From NCBI GenBank assembly GCA_964563505.1, contig CAZLXW010000008.1, positions 27,904-91,903 of the forward strand: 64,000 bases of DNA. The letters are read 5' to 3'. The DNA is from UBA1351 sp964563505 (lineage in GTDB: Bacteria; Bacillota; Clostridia; Lachnospirales; Vallitaleaceae). Positions 52,078 through 62,550 of this stretch are shown piece by piece. How positions within the stretch are numbered: the first letter of the stretch is position 1; each line of letters starts with the position of its first letter. A model generated the notes under the pieces. It had not been told where the DNA came from. It did no database searches and saw nothing but the letters and a program-made list of their open reading frames with translations. The translations under genes were made by a program, and so were the position numbers.

Positions 52078-54345
52078 ATGGAAATCGTTCAAGTGATTAT
52101 TGGTATATCTACCAAAGCATTGGACAGGCCGTTTACATATATTATACCCAAAACATTGATAGATCTTGTGGAAGTCGGGTCTGTTGTTTTAGTGCCTTTT
52201 GGTAAAGGAAATACCTTAAAAGAGGCTTATGTCATTGATCGAGGGATTCTTACAAAAGAGCCGGACTATCAGTTAAAAAAGATTCATGAGGTGATTTATG
52301 ATGTTAAAGTTGAAAAGGAACTTATAAAACTTGCCTATTGGATACATAAACGATATGAATGCAATATCACATCGGCCTTAAAACTGATGGTGCCTACGGA
52401 TGTTCATTCAAAAGTCAAGACGCACAAAGTCGTTACTCTTGATCTAGAGCAAATCAGGAAGGTTCAAGAGGCTTTCCAAAATTTAGAAGTAAGTAAATTA
52501 ACAACTAAACGGCAAGCGGTTTTGAGAAGTCTTTTGGCTACATTGCATGAGGATAGCAAGAAACCCATAAAAATACCTTTAAAAGAAGCACTTCAAATAG
52601 GGCAAACAACCCATGGGCTTTTAAAAACACTTCAAGAACTTGGCTATCTTACGATTATCGATGATGAAATTGGCAGGGATATTCATGTCTTGCGAAAAGG
52701 AATGACCAGTCAAGAATTTTGCCTAAATAATGAACAGAAAATGTGTGTAGACAAAGTTACACGTTCACTTAATGAACAAGAGACTTTTTTGCTTTATGGA
52801 ATTACCGGAAGTGGAAAAACGGAAGTATATATGCAACTTATTCAAAAAGTCTTAAATCGAGGGGAAAGCGTCATCGTGTTGATTCCTGAAATTGGATTGA
52901 CCCCCTTAACAACACGGCGTTTTGTTGAACGGTTCGGACCGGTTGTAGGGGTCCAACATTCAAAACTGAATGCCGGAGAACGTTATGAACAATGGCTCAA
53001 AGCAAAACGTGGCGAGATTCAGATTATGGTGGGTGCACGTTCGGCGATTTTTACACCCTTTAATAAAATTGGACTCATTATTATTGATGAAGAACATGAG
53101 CATACATATAAATCTGAGCAAAATCCAAGATATCATGCACGTGAAGTAGCCATAAAAAGAAGTATTGATCATCAGTGTCCGGTGGTATTAGGAAGTGCAA
53201 CACCCCTGATCGAAAGCTATCATAAAGCCATGACAAATAATTATACCTTGCTTAATCTAACCGCCCGAGCAGTGGAAGGATCAAAACGTCAAGTGACCAT
53301 GATTGATATGCGTCATGAATTAGAAAATGGGAATATGAGTATTTTGTCCTATGAACTTGAGCAAGGCATTATGGACGCTTTAAAAAATCAAGAGCAAATT
53401 ATTCTATTTATTAATCGGCGAGGCTTTGCAAATTTTGTGAGTTGTCGTAAATGTGGATTTGTATATACTTGTAAACACTGTGATGTTTCTATGACATATC
53501 ACGCCAATAATAAACGGATGATCTGTCATTATTGCGGATATTCTTTACCCGTAGATAAAACATGTCCTGAATGTGGATCGTCATACTTAAAAGCCTTTGG
53601 GGCAGGAACTCAAAAAATTCAATCCTATATTAAGAAAAACTTTCCAAATGCAAAAATAGCAAGGATGGATCAAGACACGACCCAGAAAAAACATGGACAT
53701 GAGTTGATTTTAAAGGCTTTTGAAGATAAGGAAATTGATATATTAATTGGTACGCAAATGATTGCAAAAGGACATGATTTTCATAATGTTTCTGTTGTGG
53801 GTGTTTTAGCAGCCGACCTTTCCCTGCACATTGATGATTTTCGAGCGGCTGAACGTACTTTTCAATTGGTTACACAGGTCATCGGAAGAACAGGTCGAGG
53901 GGATGTTAATGGACATGCATTTATACAAACATATAGTCCTGATCATTTTGCCTTAAAATACGCCCTTGAAGAAAATTACATAGGTTTTTACAATGAAGAA
54001 GTTCTATTTCGACGTGCCATGATTTATCCGCCATTTTGTCATATTTTACAAGTGATTACTCTTACAGAAAACGAAGAATTAGGCATGCGTTTTTTAAATG
54101 AACGTGTTGAGAAGATTGAGAATTTTGTTGACAAGGAGAAACAATTCGGTGATATTATAGTCTTAGGACCTGCTAAGGCAGGGATTGGTAGAGTAAAAGG
54201 CAAGTACCGTCATCGTCTATTAGTTAAAGGGAGTTCATATAGGCAGTTGACGAATATTAGGAAAGAACTTTATAATAGTATTGACAATAAATTAAGTCAA
54301 GTTTTGCAAATACACGTGGATATCAATCCGTTAATTATGTACTGA
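52078..54345 (+). CDS. priA: Primosomal protein N' (replication restart helicase)
   Basis: This 755-residue helicase restarts stalled forks. It has a DNA-binding N-domain (about 1-105), a helicase core with Walker A GITGSGKTE and the DEEH box (IIDEEHEHTYKSEQ), and a Cys-rich zinc module (CRKCGFVYTCKHCD ... CHYCG ... CPECGS) at about 460-500. TAGGAG precedes the ATG. It begins a ten-gene co-oriented run priA-def-fmt that matches the classic Firmicutes order. Confidence 0.95.
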   Translation: MEIVQVIIGISTKALDRPFTYIIPKTLIDLVEVGSVVLVPFGKGNTLKEAYVIDRGILTKEPDYQLKKIHEVIYDVKVEKELIKLAYWIHKRYECNITSALKLMVPTDVHSKVKTHKVVTLDLEQIRKVQEAFQNLEVSKLTTKRQAVLRSLLATLHEDSKKPIKIPLKEALQIGQTTHGLLKTLQELGYLTIIDDEIGRDIHVLRKGMTSQEFCLNNEQKMCVDKVTRSLNEQETFLLYGITGSGKTEVYMQLIQKVLNRGESVIVLIPEIGLTPLTTRRFVERFGPVVGVQHSKLNAGERYEQWLKAKRGEIQIMVGARSAIFTPFNKIGLIIIDEEHEHTYKSEQNPRYHAREVAIKRSIDHQCPVVLGSATPLIESYHKAMTNNYTLLNLTARAVEGSKRQVTMIDMRHELENGNMSILSYELEQGIMDALKNQEQIILFINRRGFANFVSCRKCGFVYTCKHCDVSMTYHANNKRMICHYCGYSLPVDKTCPECGSSYLKAFGAGTQKIQSYIKKNFPNAKIARMDQDTTQKKHGHELILKAFEDKEIDILIGTQMIAKGHDFHNVSVVGVLAADLSLHIDDFRAAERTFQLVTQVIGRTGRGDVNGHAFIQTYSPDHFALKYALEENYIGFYNEEVLFRRAMIYPPFCHILQVITLTENEELGMRFLNERVEKIENFVDKEKQFGDIIVLGPAKAGIGRVKGKYRHRLLVKGSSYRQLTNIRKELYNSIDNKLSQVLQIHVDINPLIMY

Positions 54346-54362
54346 TAGAAAAGGAGATTATT

Positions 54363-54836
54363 ATGGCATTAAGACAAATACGTATCGAAGGTGATGAGAT
54401 TCTTCGGAAAAACGCAAGAATCGTTGAAGAGATAACACCAAAGATTAAAGAACTCGTTGCAGATATGATTGAAACTATGTATCATGCCAATGGAGTAGGA
54501 CTTGCAGCACCTCAAATTGGTGTTTTAAAACGCATCGTTATTATTGATGTCGGTGAAGGCCCGATAGTAATGATTAACCCTGAAATCCTTAAACGCAGTG
54601 GCGAACAAGAAGGTATCGAAGGGTGTTTAAGTGTTCCGGGAAAATCAGGGATTGTAAAACGTCCGAATTACGTAAAAGCACAAGCTGTCAATTTAGAAGG
54701 TGATGTGTATACGATTGAAGGTGAAGAACTACTGGCGCGTGCAATTTGCCATGAGTTAGATCATCTAAATGGTCAACTATACATTGATATTGCAGAAGAA
54801 ATGGTTGACTACGATCAAGAGAACGATCAAGAATAG
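54363..54836 (+). CDS. def: Peptide deformylase
   Basis: This 157-residue metallo-hydrolase removes the formyl group from new proteins. All three motifs are intact: GVGLAAPQIG, EGCLSVPG with the metal cysteine, and CHELDHLNG with the two metal histidines and the catalytic glutamate. AAAGGAG precedes the ATG. It is 17 bases after priA and is followed by fmt, which adds the formyl group that def removes. Confidence 0.96.
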   Translation: MALRQIRIEGDEILRKNARIVEEITPKIKELVADMIETMYHANGVGLAAPQIGVLKRIVIIDVGEGPIVMINPEILKRSGEQEGIEGCLSVPGKSGIVKRPNYVKAQAVNLEGDVYTIEGEELLARAICHELDHLNGQLYIDIAEEMVDYDQENDQE

Positions 54837-54846
54837 GAGTGATATA

Positions 54847-55800
54847 ATGAAAATCATTTTTATGGGAACTCCGGAGTTTAGCATTCCGACATTAAAAACA
54901 TTGATTGCATCTGAGCATGAAGTTGTTGCATGCTACACACAACCGGATAAGCCCAAAGGTCGCGGTAAGAAAATGATGATGCCACCGGTGAAAGAAGTAT
55001 GCATTGAACATAATATTCCGGTATATCAACCCAAACGCATCAGAAATCATGCCGAAGTTGAACAATTTGCTTCAATCGATGCTGATATTGCTGTTGTCAT
55101 CGCTTATGGACAGATTTTACCTGAAGCCGTTTTGTCGGCCCACCCATATGGATGTGTCAATATACATGCGTCTTTGTTACCTAAGTATCGAGGTGCGGCG
55201 CCTTATCAGTGGGCAGTTATTAACGGTGAACAAGAAACCGGTATTACAACTATGCAGATGGATGTTGGAATGGATACAGGTGACATGTTGTTAAAGACAC
55301 ATGTATCTATGTCTTCTGATGAAACTGCGGGCAGCTTGCATGACAAGTTAATGTTAATGGGTGGACCGCTTATTTTAGATACCTTAAAGGCAATTGAAGA
55401 GGGAAGCATTGTAGCCGAAAAACAAGATAATGATGCAGCAACGTATGCACCGATGCTTAACAAATTATCCGGTGAAATCGATTGGACACAACCCGCTATA
55501 AAAATCGAACAGTTAATTCGAGGGTTAAACCCTTGGCCAAGTGCCTATAGTTTTTTGGGTGAAAAGTTAATAAAAATATGGAAAGCGTCGGTTGAAAATA
55601 GTAATGACGTGATTTCTTGTCATGAAGCTAAGCCCGGAGAAATATGTCATATCGATAAAACTCTAGGCATTGGCGTTTGTTGCGGTCAAGGCGTCCTTTT
55701 TATACATGAACTTCAGCAGCAAGGAAAAAAACGCATGAATGCGATGGATTATCTTAACGGACATTCTCTTCGCATCGGAGATTTATTTAGAAAAGCTTAG
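54847..55800 (+). CDS. fmt: Methionyl-tRNA formyltransferase
   Basis: This 317-residue enzyme formylates initiator methionyl-tRNA using 10-formyltetrahydrofolate. The N-domain begins KIIFMGTPEFSIPTLK and contains NIHASLLPKYRGAAPYQWA, the folate and catalytic site. The C-domain is an OB fold. AGGAG seven bases before the ATG at 54847 sets the start; the frame is open 78 bases upstream inside def and that extension is rejected. Confidence 0.95.
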   Translation: MKIIFMGTPEFSIPTLKTLIASEHEVVACYTQPDKPKGRGKKMMMPPVKEVCIEHNIPVYQPKRIRNHAEVEQFASIDADIAVVIAYGQILPEAVLSAHPYGCVNIHASLLPKYRGAAPYQWAVINGEQETGITTMQMDVGMDTGDMLLKTHVSMSSDETAGSLHDKLMLMGGPLILDTLKAIEEGSIVAEKQDNDAATYAPMLNKLSGEIDWTQPAIKIEQLIRGLNPWPSAYSFLGEKLIKIWKASVENSNDVISCHEAKPGEICHIDKTLGIGVCCGQGVLFIHELQQQGKKRMNAMDYLNGHSLRIGDLFRKA

Positions 55801-55815
55801 AGGAGAAGTGATTTT

Positions 55816-56535
55816 ATGTTTTATGGTTTTTCATGGTACGCATCATATATTATTTTGCTTCCGGCCATTATTTTCACATTATATGCAAGTAGTAAAGTGA
55901 AATCAACCTTTAAAAAGTATTCAAAATTTGCCAATAGAAATGGTTATACCGGTGCCCAAGTAGCACGTAGGATATTAGATGATCATGGTATGAGTCATGT
56001 TAGAATTGAGCATGTTCCGGGAGAGATGACAGACCACTATGATCCTCAAACAAAGGTTGTTCGACTATCCGATACTGTTCATAGTCAGACATCACTAGCA
56101 GCGATTAGTGTTGCCGCACATGAATGTGGACATGCTATACAACATGAAGAAGAATATCTTTTTTTATCTGTACGCCATGCTATTGTACCTGCTGTGAATA
56201 TAGTCAATAAAATGTCGATGCCAATGATTATGATTGGGGTTATTCTGGGTGGATTTGGTGGAAATTCAAGTATTGGATATTTAATGATTCAATTAGGTAT
56301 TTTGTTCTTTTCCGGTGCTGTCTTTTTTCAGTTTGTAACCTTACCGGTTGAGTTTAATGCATCTAAACGTGCACTTCATATCCTTGATGTTGAACGTATG
56401 CTCAGTGTGGAAGAGATGATTCCTGCGAAAAAAGTATTAAATGCAGCGGCATTAACTTATGTAGCGGCAGCGGCTACCTCTGTTTTGAGTTTGATTCGTC
56501 TCATTCTTATATTCGGAGGTCGACGTGATGACTAA
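55816..56535 (+). CDS. YugP-type membrane zinc metallopeptidase
   Basis: This 239-residue membrane protein has an N-terminal helix, a zinc-peptidase motif AAHECGHAIQHEEEY (about residues 98-112) and three further helices. The family is called neutral zinc metallopeptidase YugP; its substrates are not known. The position between fmt and rsmB is conserved in many Firmicutes. AGAGGAG precedes the ATG. It overlaps rsmB by eight bases. Confidence 0.9.
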   Translation: MFYGFSWYASYIILLPAIIFTLYASSKVKSTFKKYSKFANRNGYTGAQVARRILDDHGMSHVRIEHVPGEMTDHYDPQTKVVRLSDTVHSQTSLAAISVAAHECGHAIQHEEEYLFLSVRHAIVPAVNIVNKMSMPMIMIGVILGGFGGNSSIGYLMIQLGILFFSGAVFFQFVTLPVEFNASKRALHILDVERMLSVEEMIPAKKVLNAAALTYVAAAATSVLSLIRLILIFGGRRDD

Positions 56536-57874
56536 TATTAATGAACGTCATATGGCCTTAAAAATATTAGAAGATGTGGACAAGAAGAATATATTTGTAA
56601 GCCAAGTAATTGAGGACTATTTTCAACTCGAGGACTTAACAAAGCAACAGCGAAGTTTTATATCAAAGTTAGTATATGGTGTGATCGAGAATCAATTATT
56701 AATCAATTATTATATCCACGCATCATCAAGTGTTAAGAACAACAAAATCAAACCGGTCATTCGAATCATTTTACAGCTTGGTATTTATCAACTCTTGTTT
56801 TTAGATAAAGTACCTGCACATGCAGCGATTAATGAGGCCGTCAAATTAGTGAAAAAGAGGAAAATGTTTCAACTCCGTGGATTCGTCAACGGTGTTTTAC
56901 GAAACATTGAGCGTAATCATGAAGACATATATGCTAAAATACAGGCGTTACCGTTTGAACAACGTTTATCAATCACCTATTCGGTCAAAGAGGAACTCAT
57001 TAAATATTTATTGGAAATGTATGAAGCAGGTGAACTTGAAGCTTACTTAAAATCAAGTTTGGCCGTAAAAGATACATGTATTCGCACCAATATATTAAAA
57101 CAATCGCCAACAGCTCTTAAGGAACGTTTATCAAAAAAATATACTGTTAGAGACGGTTATTTATTCGATGAAGCTTTTTATCTGTCAGACTATAATCGTT
57201 TAGAAGACGTGGAGGGCTTTCGAGAAGGTTGTTTTCAAGTACAAGATGAAAGTTCAATGTGTGTGGCTAGACTTGTAAATCAAAAGGCAAAGTCCATTAT
57301 TGACGTTTGTTCAGCCCCAGGAGGCAAGGTTACACATTTAGCTGAATTAAAAGAAGACCAAGCTTCGATTATTGCCTGTGATGTGTCACAAAAAAAGGTT
57401 CAAAAGATTGACGAGAACTGTAAACGACTAGGTTTAGATTCGATTACAACCCAAGTGGCAGATGCAAGTCAGTATAATGAAGCGTGGAAAGATGCCTTTG
57501 ATTGTGTTTTAGCGGATGTGCCCTGTTCCGGATTAGGGATTTTACGAACGAAACCGGATATTAAAATGAATATGTCACTAGAAAAAATCGAGTCACTTAT
57601 TAAAATTCAGAAAGAAATATTGGATAATGTTCATCAATATGTTAAAATTGGTGGCGAGTTAATATATAGCACGTGTACAATTAATTCAAATGAAAATGAA
57701 GAACAGATGCGTTGGTTTTTAGACATGCACCCTGATTTTGAAAGAGTAGCCTTAAGCAAAGAGTGTTTAGATGAGAGCATACAACCGTTTGTAAGGGATG
57801 GATATATTCGTCTATTAACGCATACGTCAAGAACAGATGGTTTTTTTATCGCTAAACTGAGGAGAATCAAATAA
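56528..57874 (+). CDS. rsmB: 16S rRNA (cytosine-967-C5)-methyltransferase
   Basis: This 448-residue enzyme has an N-terminal NusB-like RNA-binding domain (about 1-130) and a C-terminal SAM-dependent methylase. It carries DVCSAPGGKVTHLAE, the motif IV cysteine in DVPCSGLG, and the catalytic cysteine in STCTINSNENEEQ. GGAGG at 56516-56520 directs the ATG at 56528, which lies eight bases inside yugP. A GTG three bases earlier is less likely. Confidence 0.94.
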   Translation: MTNINERHMALKILEDVDKKNIFVSQVIEDYFQLEDLTKQQRSFISKLVYGVIENQLLINYYIHASSSVKNNKIKPVIRIILQLGIYQLLFLDKVPAHAAINEAVKLVKKRKMFQLRGFVNGVLRNIERNHEDIYAKIQALPFEQRLSITYSVKEELIKYLLEMYEAGELEAYLKSSLAVKDTCIRTNILKQSPTALKERLSKKYTVRDGYLFDEAFYLSDYNRLEDVEGFREGCFQVQDESSMCVARLVNQKAKSIIDVCSAPGGKVTHLAELKEDQASIIACDVSQKKVQKIDENCKRLGLDSITTQVADASQYNEAWKDAFDCVLADVPCSGLGILRTKPDIKMNMSLEKIESLIKIQKEILDNVHQYVKIGGELIYSTCTINSNENEEQMRWFLDMHPDFERVALSKECLDESIQPFVRDGYIRLLTHTSRTDGFFIAKLRRIK

Positions 57875-57875
57875 A

Positions 57876-58913
57876 ATGAATAGTTATGATATTCAATCAA
57901 TGAATATAGATGAAGTCAATAATATCCTTAAGGAGTACGGAGAGAAAAGCTTTCGGGCCAAACAGATTTTTCAGTGGTTGCATGAAAAGCAGAGTAAATC
58001 CTATGATATGATGACAAATATTTCTGTAGGGTTGAAAGAAAGGCTTCAAACTGACTATCCGCTTACGCAGCTTAAAGAAGTGGCAAAAAATGAAGATTTG
58101 CAGGATCAAACGGTGAAATATTTATTTGAACTAGAGGATGGACAACTTATTGAAACCGTACTTATGTCCTATAAATATGGATATTCTGTTTGTATTTCTT
58201 CCCAAGTGGGATGCCGAATGGGGTGTACTTTTTGTGCCTCAACCTTAAACGGGTTAACGCGACAATTACTCCCTTCTGAAATGCTTGAACAAATATATCA
58301 TATTGAGCGACAATTAGAAGAACCTATACATAGTGTGGTTATTATGGGAACGGGTGAACCCTTTGACAATTATGAAAATCTGCAGCGGTTTATTGAATTG
58401 ATTTCCCATGAGAAAGGGAGAAACCTTTCGAGAAGACATATAACCGTTTCAACGTGTGGAATCATTGAAAAAATACAGCAATTTTCTTTAGACTCACCTC
58501 AAGTAAATTTAGCCATTTCTCTACATTCGCCATATCAAGAACAGCGAGCAGACATGATGCCTATTGCAAAGAAAAACGAACTTCATGATTTAATTCGAAC
58601 ATGTCATGAGTATGTTGGTCAAACCGGACGACGTATATCCTTTGAATATAGCTTGATTCATAATGTTAATGATACAAAACAGCATGCACTTGATTTAGCA
58701 GACTTGCTAAAAGGATTACTCTGTCATGTAAATTTAATCCCGATTAATCCGGTGGATGAGAAAGAACAAGAAGCATCGGACCAATACCATGTATTAAAGT
58801 TTCAAAAGATACTAGGCAATCATAATATTATATCCACTATTCGAAGATCATTAGGACAAAATATAGATGCGGCCTGTGGCCAATTAAGAAATCAATACAG
58901 AAAGAATTTATAG
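57876..58913 (+). CDS. rlmN: 23S rRNA (adenine-2503-C2)-methyltransferase
   Basis: This 345-residue radical SAM methylase also modifies some tRNAs. The cluster cysteines are in GCRMGCTFC, and the methyl-carrying pair lies at VSTCGII and, near the end, DAACGQL. This arrangement with the long N-terminal region is RlmN rather than the resistance enzyme Cfr. It follows rsmB after one base, with GAGGAG inside the rsmB end. The prpC phosphatase gene follows. Confidence 0.94.
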   Translation: MNSYDIQSMNIDEVNNILKEYGEKSFRAKQIFQWLHEKQSKSYDMMTNISVGLKERLQTDYPLTQLKEVAKNEDLQDQTVKYLFELEDGQLIETVLMSYKYGYSVCISSQVGCRMGCTFCASTLNGLTRQLLPSEMLEQIYHIERQLEEPIHSVVIMGTGEPFDNYENLQRFIELISHEKGRNLSRRHITVSTCGIIEKIQQFSLDSPQVNLAISLHSPYQEQRADMMPIAKKNELHDLIRTCHEYVGQTGRRISFEYSLIHNVNDTKQHALDLADLLKGLLCHVNLIPINPVDEKEQEASDQYHVLKFQKILGNHNIISTIRRSLGQNIDAACGQLRNQYRKNL

Positions 58914-58931
58914 TCCTATAGAGGAGGAGCT

Positions 58932-59669
58932 ATGCAATCATATGGTTTAAGTCATAAAGGATATATTCGAAAAGTTAATCAAGATGCGTTTTTCCAACAA
59001 GATACCCCCATAGGTCCACTGGAGAATTTGTATGTCTTGGCTGATGGGATGGGAGGTCATCGTGGCGGAGAAGTGGCGTCAAAACTTGCTGTTGATACGA
59101 TTATCCAAAACGTTCAAAAAGCAAAAAGTAAAATGGCACCGGTTCAAATATTAGAAAGTGCAATTGTTACTGCAAATACACGGATTTTTAAGGAAGCAAT
59201 TGAAGATTCAACCCTATATAATATGGGGACAACAACTATTGCTTCCTGTATTGTTGATCGCCATATCTATATTGCGCATGTCGGTGACAGCCGCTTATAT
59301 GTATTTACGGACAACTTAGAACAAGTGACGAAAGACCACTCTTACGTACAAGAGCTCGTGGATGTTGGTGCAATAACCCAAGAGGAAGCAAGAAACCATC
59401 CTAAAAAAAATCAAATTACACGTGCAGTTGGAATTGACCCAACAATTCAAGTAGATACCTATACTATTGATTTAGAAACGATTTATCATGAAATTCAATA
59501 CATTCTTATATGTACAGACGGATTAACGAATATGGTTTCAGAATTAGAAATCACAGAGGTGATTAATAGAGAGAAAGAAATTCAACAAATCTGTGAAGAA
59601 TTGATTAAAAAAGCATTACATGCAGGCGGGACCGATAATATTACATGCATTGTTATTAAGAACAATTAA
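58932..59669 (+). CDS. prpC: PP2C-type serine/threonine phosphatase, Stp1/PrpC
   Basis: This 245-residue metal-dependent phosphatase carries the PP2C motifs LADGMGGHRGGEVAS, MGTTTIASCIV, HVGDSRLYV and the C-terminal GGTDNITCIV. It reverses phosphorylation by the kinase encoded 14 bases downstream. AGGAGGAG precedes the ATG. The pair phosphatase-kinase-rsgA is conserved in Firmicutes and connects cell-wall sensing, growth and ribosome assembly. Confidence 0.94.
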   Translation: MQSYGLSHKGYIRKVNQDAFFQQDTPIGPLENLYVLADGMGGHRGGEVASKLAVDTIIQNVQKAKSKMAPVQILESAIVTANTRIFKEAIEDSTLYNMGTTTIASCIVDRHIYIAHVGDSRLYVFTDNLEQVTKDHSYVQELVDVGAITQEEARNHPKKNQITRAVGIDPTIQVDTYTIDLETIYHEIQYILICTDGLTNMVSELEITEVINREKEIQQICEELIKKALHAGGTDNITCIVIKNN

Positions 59670-59683
59670 AAGGCGGTGGAAAA

Positions 59684-61633
59684 ATGTTACAAATAGGTTC
59701 AATACTTAATGAACGTTATGAAATTATAGAAAAAATCGGCTCAGGGGGAATGAGCATTGTATATAAAGCGAAAGATACTAAATTAGAAAGATATGTTGCC
59801 ATTAAAGTTCTACGTGAAGAATTTTGTCTTGATGAAAACTTTGTTAAGAAGTTCAAAGTTGAAGCCCAGTCTGCGGCGAGTTTATCCCATCAAAATATTG
59901 TTAATATTTATGATGTTGGAAATGAAGGACGTACCCATTTTATTGTAATGGAGTACCTTGAAGGCCAAACATTAAAAGATTACATAAAAGAACAAGGGCA
60001 AATTCAAGAAGAATACTTACTGAAAATAGCATTAAGTATCGCTTCAGCTTTGGAAAATGCCCATATCAACCATATTATCCATCGTGACATAAAGCCCCAA
60101 AATATCATTTTAACCAAAGACGGTAAAGTCAAAGTGGCTGATTTTGGAATCGCACGTATTGCAACAGACCAGACATTAGACGCTCATGAAAACCCTTCGG
60201 GAAGTGTCTATTATATTGCACCTGAACAAGCTCGAGGTGGCTATCAAGACCATAAGAGTGACATATATTCACTAGGTATTACAATGTATGAAATGGCTAC
60301 AGGTAAGCTTCCTTTTAGTGGGGACAATCCGGTGAATGTTGCGCTTAAACAGATTCATGACCCCATGCCGAAACCATCAGATATAAATGCAGAAATATCT
60401 CCAAATGTGGAGACAATTATTTTGAAAGCGACAGAAAAGAAAACGTCATTAAGATATCAAAATACTGAAGAACTTATTGAAGACTTAAAACTCGCTATGA
60501 CAAATCCGGAAGATATATTAGTTTATACGAATGACATGGAAATGGATGAAACTTTGGTTTTACGTAATGAAGAAATGAAACATATATGGAACAAACAAGA
60601 AGTCAATGCCTATAGTAAAGAAAAAGATCCTTTAGAAAAAGTTGCGGTGATTGGTGGGATACTACTTTCCTTAGTTATCGTGTCTATATTAGTCATCTTT
60701 GTCTATAATAATTATGCTAAAAAGATGATTCCTGAAGAAATTGAAATCCCAAATGTTATGGACATGGAATTAAGTCAAGCGAGCGAAATGCTAAAAAATC
60801 TTCAACTTGACATTAACGTTATAAGTAACGAATACCATACAGAGATTGAAAAAAATCATATTATTTCACAGTCGCCACAGGAAGGCAGCTTGGTTTTGGC
60901 GGATACAGTCGTTGAAGTGACAATAAGTAAAGGAATACAACTTTTTACGATAAATAGTGTCGTACAACAATCCTATGATGATGCAAGGAAGATGCTGGAA
61001 AATAGTGGGTTTACAGTCGAAGTCATACCTGAATACAGTGATGTGGCCCCAACCGGAACGGTTATTCGTCAAAATCCCTTACCCAATGAATCAGTTGCAG
61101 AAGGGACGCTTGTTACCATTTACGTTAGTCAAGGTCCTGAGATTACCTATGTCGAAGTTCCGCGATTAGAAAATTTAGATATTGATGAAGCGCAAAACGT
61201 GTTAAAAAGTCTTAACTTAGAGTCTGGAAATGTTACCTATATCCATCATGATACGATTGCAGAAAATAAAGTGATTAGCATGTCTGTAAATGCCGGCAGA
61301 GAAGTTGCAGAAGGATATGTTATTGACCTTGCGGTTAGCTTAGGTCGTGAGATAAGGCTAGAAACAAAATCATTCGTGATTAATAATATACTTGATCATA
61401 ATCAAGAAGAATGTGAATTAAAAGTTGTTTTGGCAATAAACGGAGAAGAAAAAACACTCTTTAATGATGTCGTTACAGATACTGATTTTCCGATGACCTT
61501 AAGTGCAACGGAAACGGGAGAAGGTATCATACATGTATATAATGATGGCGTACAACAATATGAATTTTTTGTGCAATTTACGGAAGCAGTCCCCAATACA
61601 AATTCGGGAGAAAGCAATGGAGGGAATGAATGA
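59684..61633 (+). CDS. prkC: PASTA-domain serine/threonine kinase, Stk1/PrkC
   Basis: This 649-residue kinase has an N-terminal Hanks-type kinase domain (about 10-270, with GSGGMSIVY, the lysine in YVAIKVL, HRDIKPQN and DFG). A membrane helix follows (about 324-346). Three PASTA repeats (about 355-560, each opening with PNVM/PRLE-type segments) face outward, then a C-terminal beta region of about 85 residues. PASTA domains bind peptidoglycan fragments in related kinases. Its stop overlaps the rsgA start (ATGA), so the two are coupled. Confidence 0.94.
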   Translation: MLQIGSILNERYEIIEKIGSGGMSIVYKAKDTKLERYVAIKVLREEFCLDENFVKKFKVEAQSAASLSHQNIVNIYDVGNEGRTHFIVMEYLEGQTLKDYIKEQGQIQEEYLLKIALSIASALENAHINHIIHRDIKPQNIILTKDGKVKVADFGIARIATDQTLDAHENPSGSVYYIAPEQARGGYQDHKSDIYSLGITMYEMATGKLPFSGDNPVNVALKQIHDPMPKPSDINAEISPNVETIILKATEKKTSLRYQNTEELIEDLKLAMTNPEDILVYTNDMEMDETLVLRNEEMKHIWNKQEVNAYSKEKDPLEKVAVIGGILLSLVIVSILVIFVYNNYAKKMIPEEIEIPNVMDMELSQASEMLKNLQLDINVISNEYHTEIEKNHIISQSPQEGSLVLADTVVEVTISKGIQLFTINSVVQQSYDDARKMLENSGFTVEVIPEYSDVAPTGTVIRQNPLPNESVAEGTLVTIYVSQGPEITYVEVPRLENLDIDEAQNVLKSLNLESGNVTYIHHDTIAENKVISMSVNAGREVAEGYVIDLAVSLGREIRLETKSFVINNILDHNQEECELKVVLAINGEEKTLFNDVVTDTDFPMTLSATETGEGIIHVYNDGVQQYEFFVQFTEAVPNTNSGESNGGNE

Positions 61634-62523
61634 TAGGGAAAATCGTTAAAGGCATTGCCGGATTTTATTATGTAGATATTGACCATGTTGGCGTATATCA
61701 GTGTCGCGCTCGCGGTATATTTAGAAACCAAAAGATTAAACCGCTTATTGGAGATAATGTACGTATTGAAGTAACACATGAGGAAGACATGGAAGGAAAT
61801 GTCCTTGAGATTTTACCAAGAAAAAATGAACTCATCCGACCAACAGTATCAAATATCGACCAAGCATTTGTTGTTTTTTCTGTGGCGCATCCTGAACCAA
61901 ATTTAAACTTATTAGACCGATTTTTAATTGCTGTCATGTCCAATGGGATTGAAGCCATTATATGTTTTAACAAAATTGATTTGTTAGACAAACTCGATAG
62001 TGAAGTTGTCAATATGTATAGACAAGCCGGATATAAAGTAATGATGATGAGTGCAGTTCATGGTGATGAAGGTGATTTATTAGTGATGATTGATCAAATT
62101 GAGTCTGAAATGAAAGGTAAAACGACTGTTTTTGCCGGTCCGTCCGGGGTTGGAAAATCAACGATTATCAATTTGATCCAAGAGCATACCTATATGGAAA
62201 CCGGTAGTATCAGTGACAAAATTAAACGTGGTAAGCATACGACACGTCATGTAAACCTGATTCCGATTGACCATCATTCATATGTTGTTGACACTCCGGG
62301 ATTTAGTTCTTTGCAGTTAGAAGAATTAGAAGCAGAAGAAGTCAAAGAGTATTATATAGAATTTGCGCGCTATGAACCTATGTGTAAATTTGCCGGGTGT
62401 AACCATATTAATGAGCCTAAATGTGGGGTGAAAGATGCGCTAAAAAATGGAGATATACATGAAATTCGATATAATAATTATTTGCACATCTATAATGAAA
62501 TAATGGATAAAAAGAAATACTAA
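61630..62523 (+). CDS. rsgA: Ribosome small subunit-dependent GTPase A
   Basis: This 297-residue circularly permuted GTPase helps late 30S maturation. It has an N-terminal OB fold. The GTPase motifs then occur in the order G4 (CFNKIDLL), G1 (GPSGVGKSTIIN) and G3 (VDTPGFSS), the permutation typical of RsgA. A C-terminal zinc site (CKFAGCNHINEPKCGVK) follows. GGAGGG lies five bases before the ATG at the end of prkC. The family is a target of PrkC phosphorylation in relatives. Confidence 0.95.
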   Translation: MIGKIVKGIAGFYYVDIDHVGVYQCRARGIFRNQKIKPLIGDNVRIEVTHEEDMEGNVLEILPRKNELIRPTVSNIDQAFVVFSVAHPEPNLNLLDRFLIAVMSNGIEAIICFNKIDLLDKLDSEVVNMYRQAGYKVMMMSAVHGDEGDLLVMIDQIESEMKGKTTVFAGPSGVGKSTIINLIQEHTYMETGSISDKIKRGKHTTRHVNLIPIDHHSYVVDTPGFSSLQLEELEAEEVKEYYIEFARYEPMCKFAGCNHINEPKCGVKDALKNGDIHEIRYNNYLHIYNEIMDKKKY

Positions 62524-62550
62524 ATACGATTGTACTTAAAGGAGAAAAAA

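Noticed and set aside
59684..61633. Possible recombination among the PASTA repeats of prkC
   Set aside because: The three repeats differ clearly in sequence and the frame is intact, so there is no sign of recent duplication or breakage.
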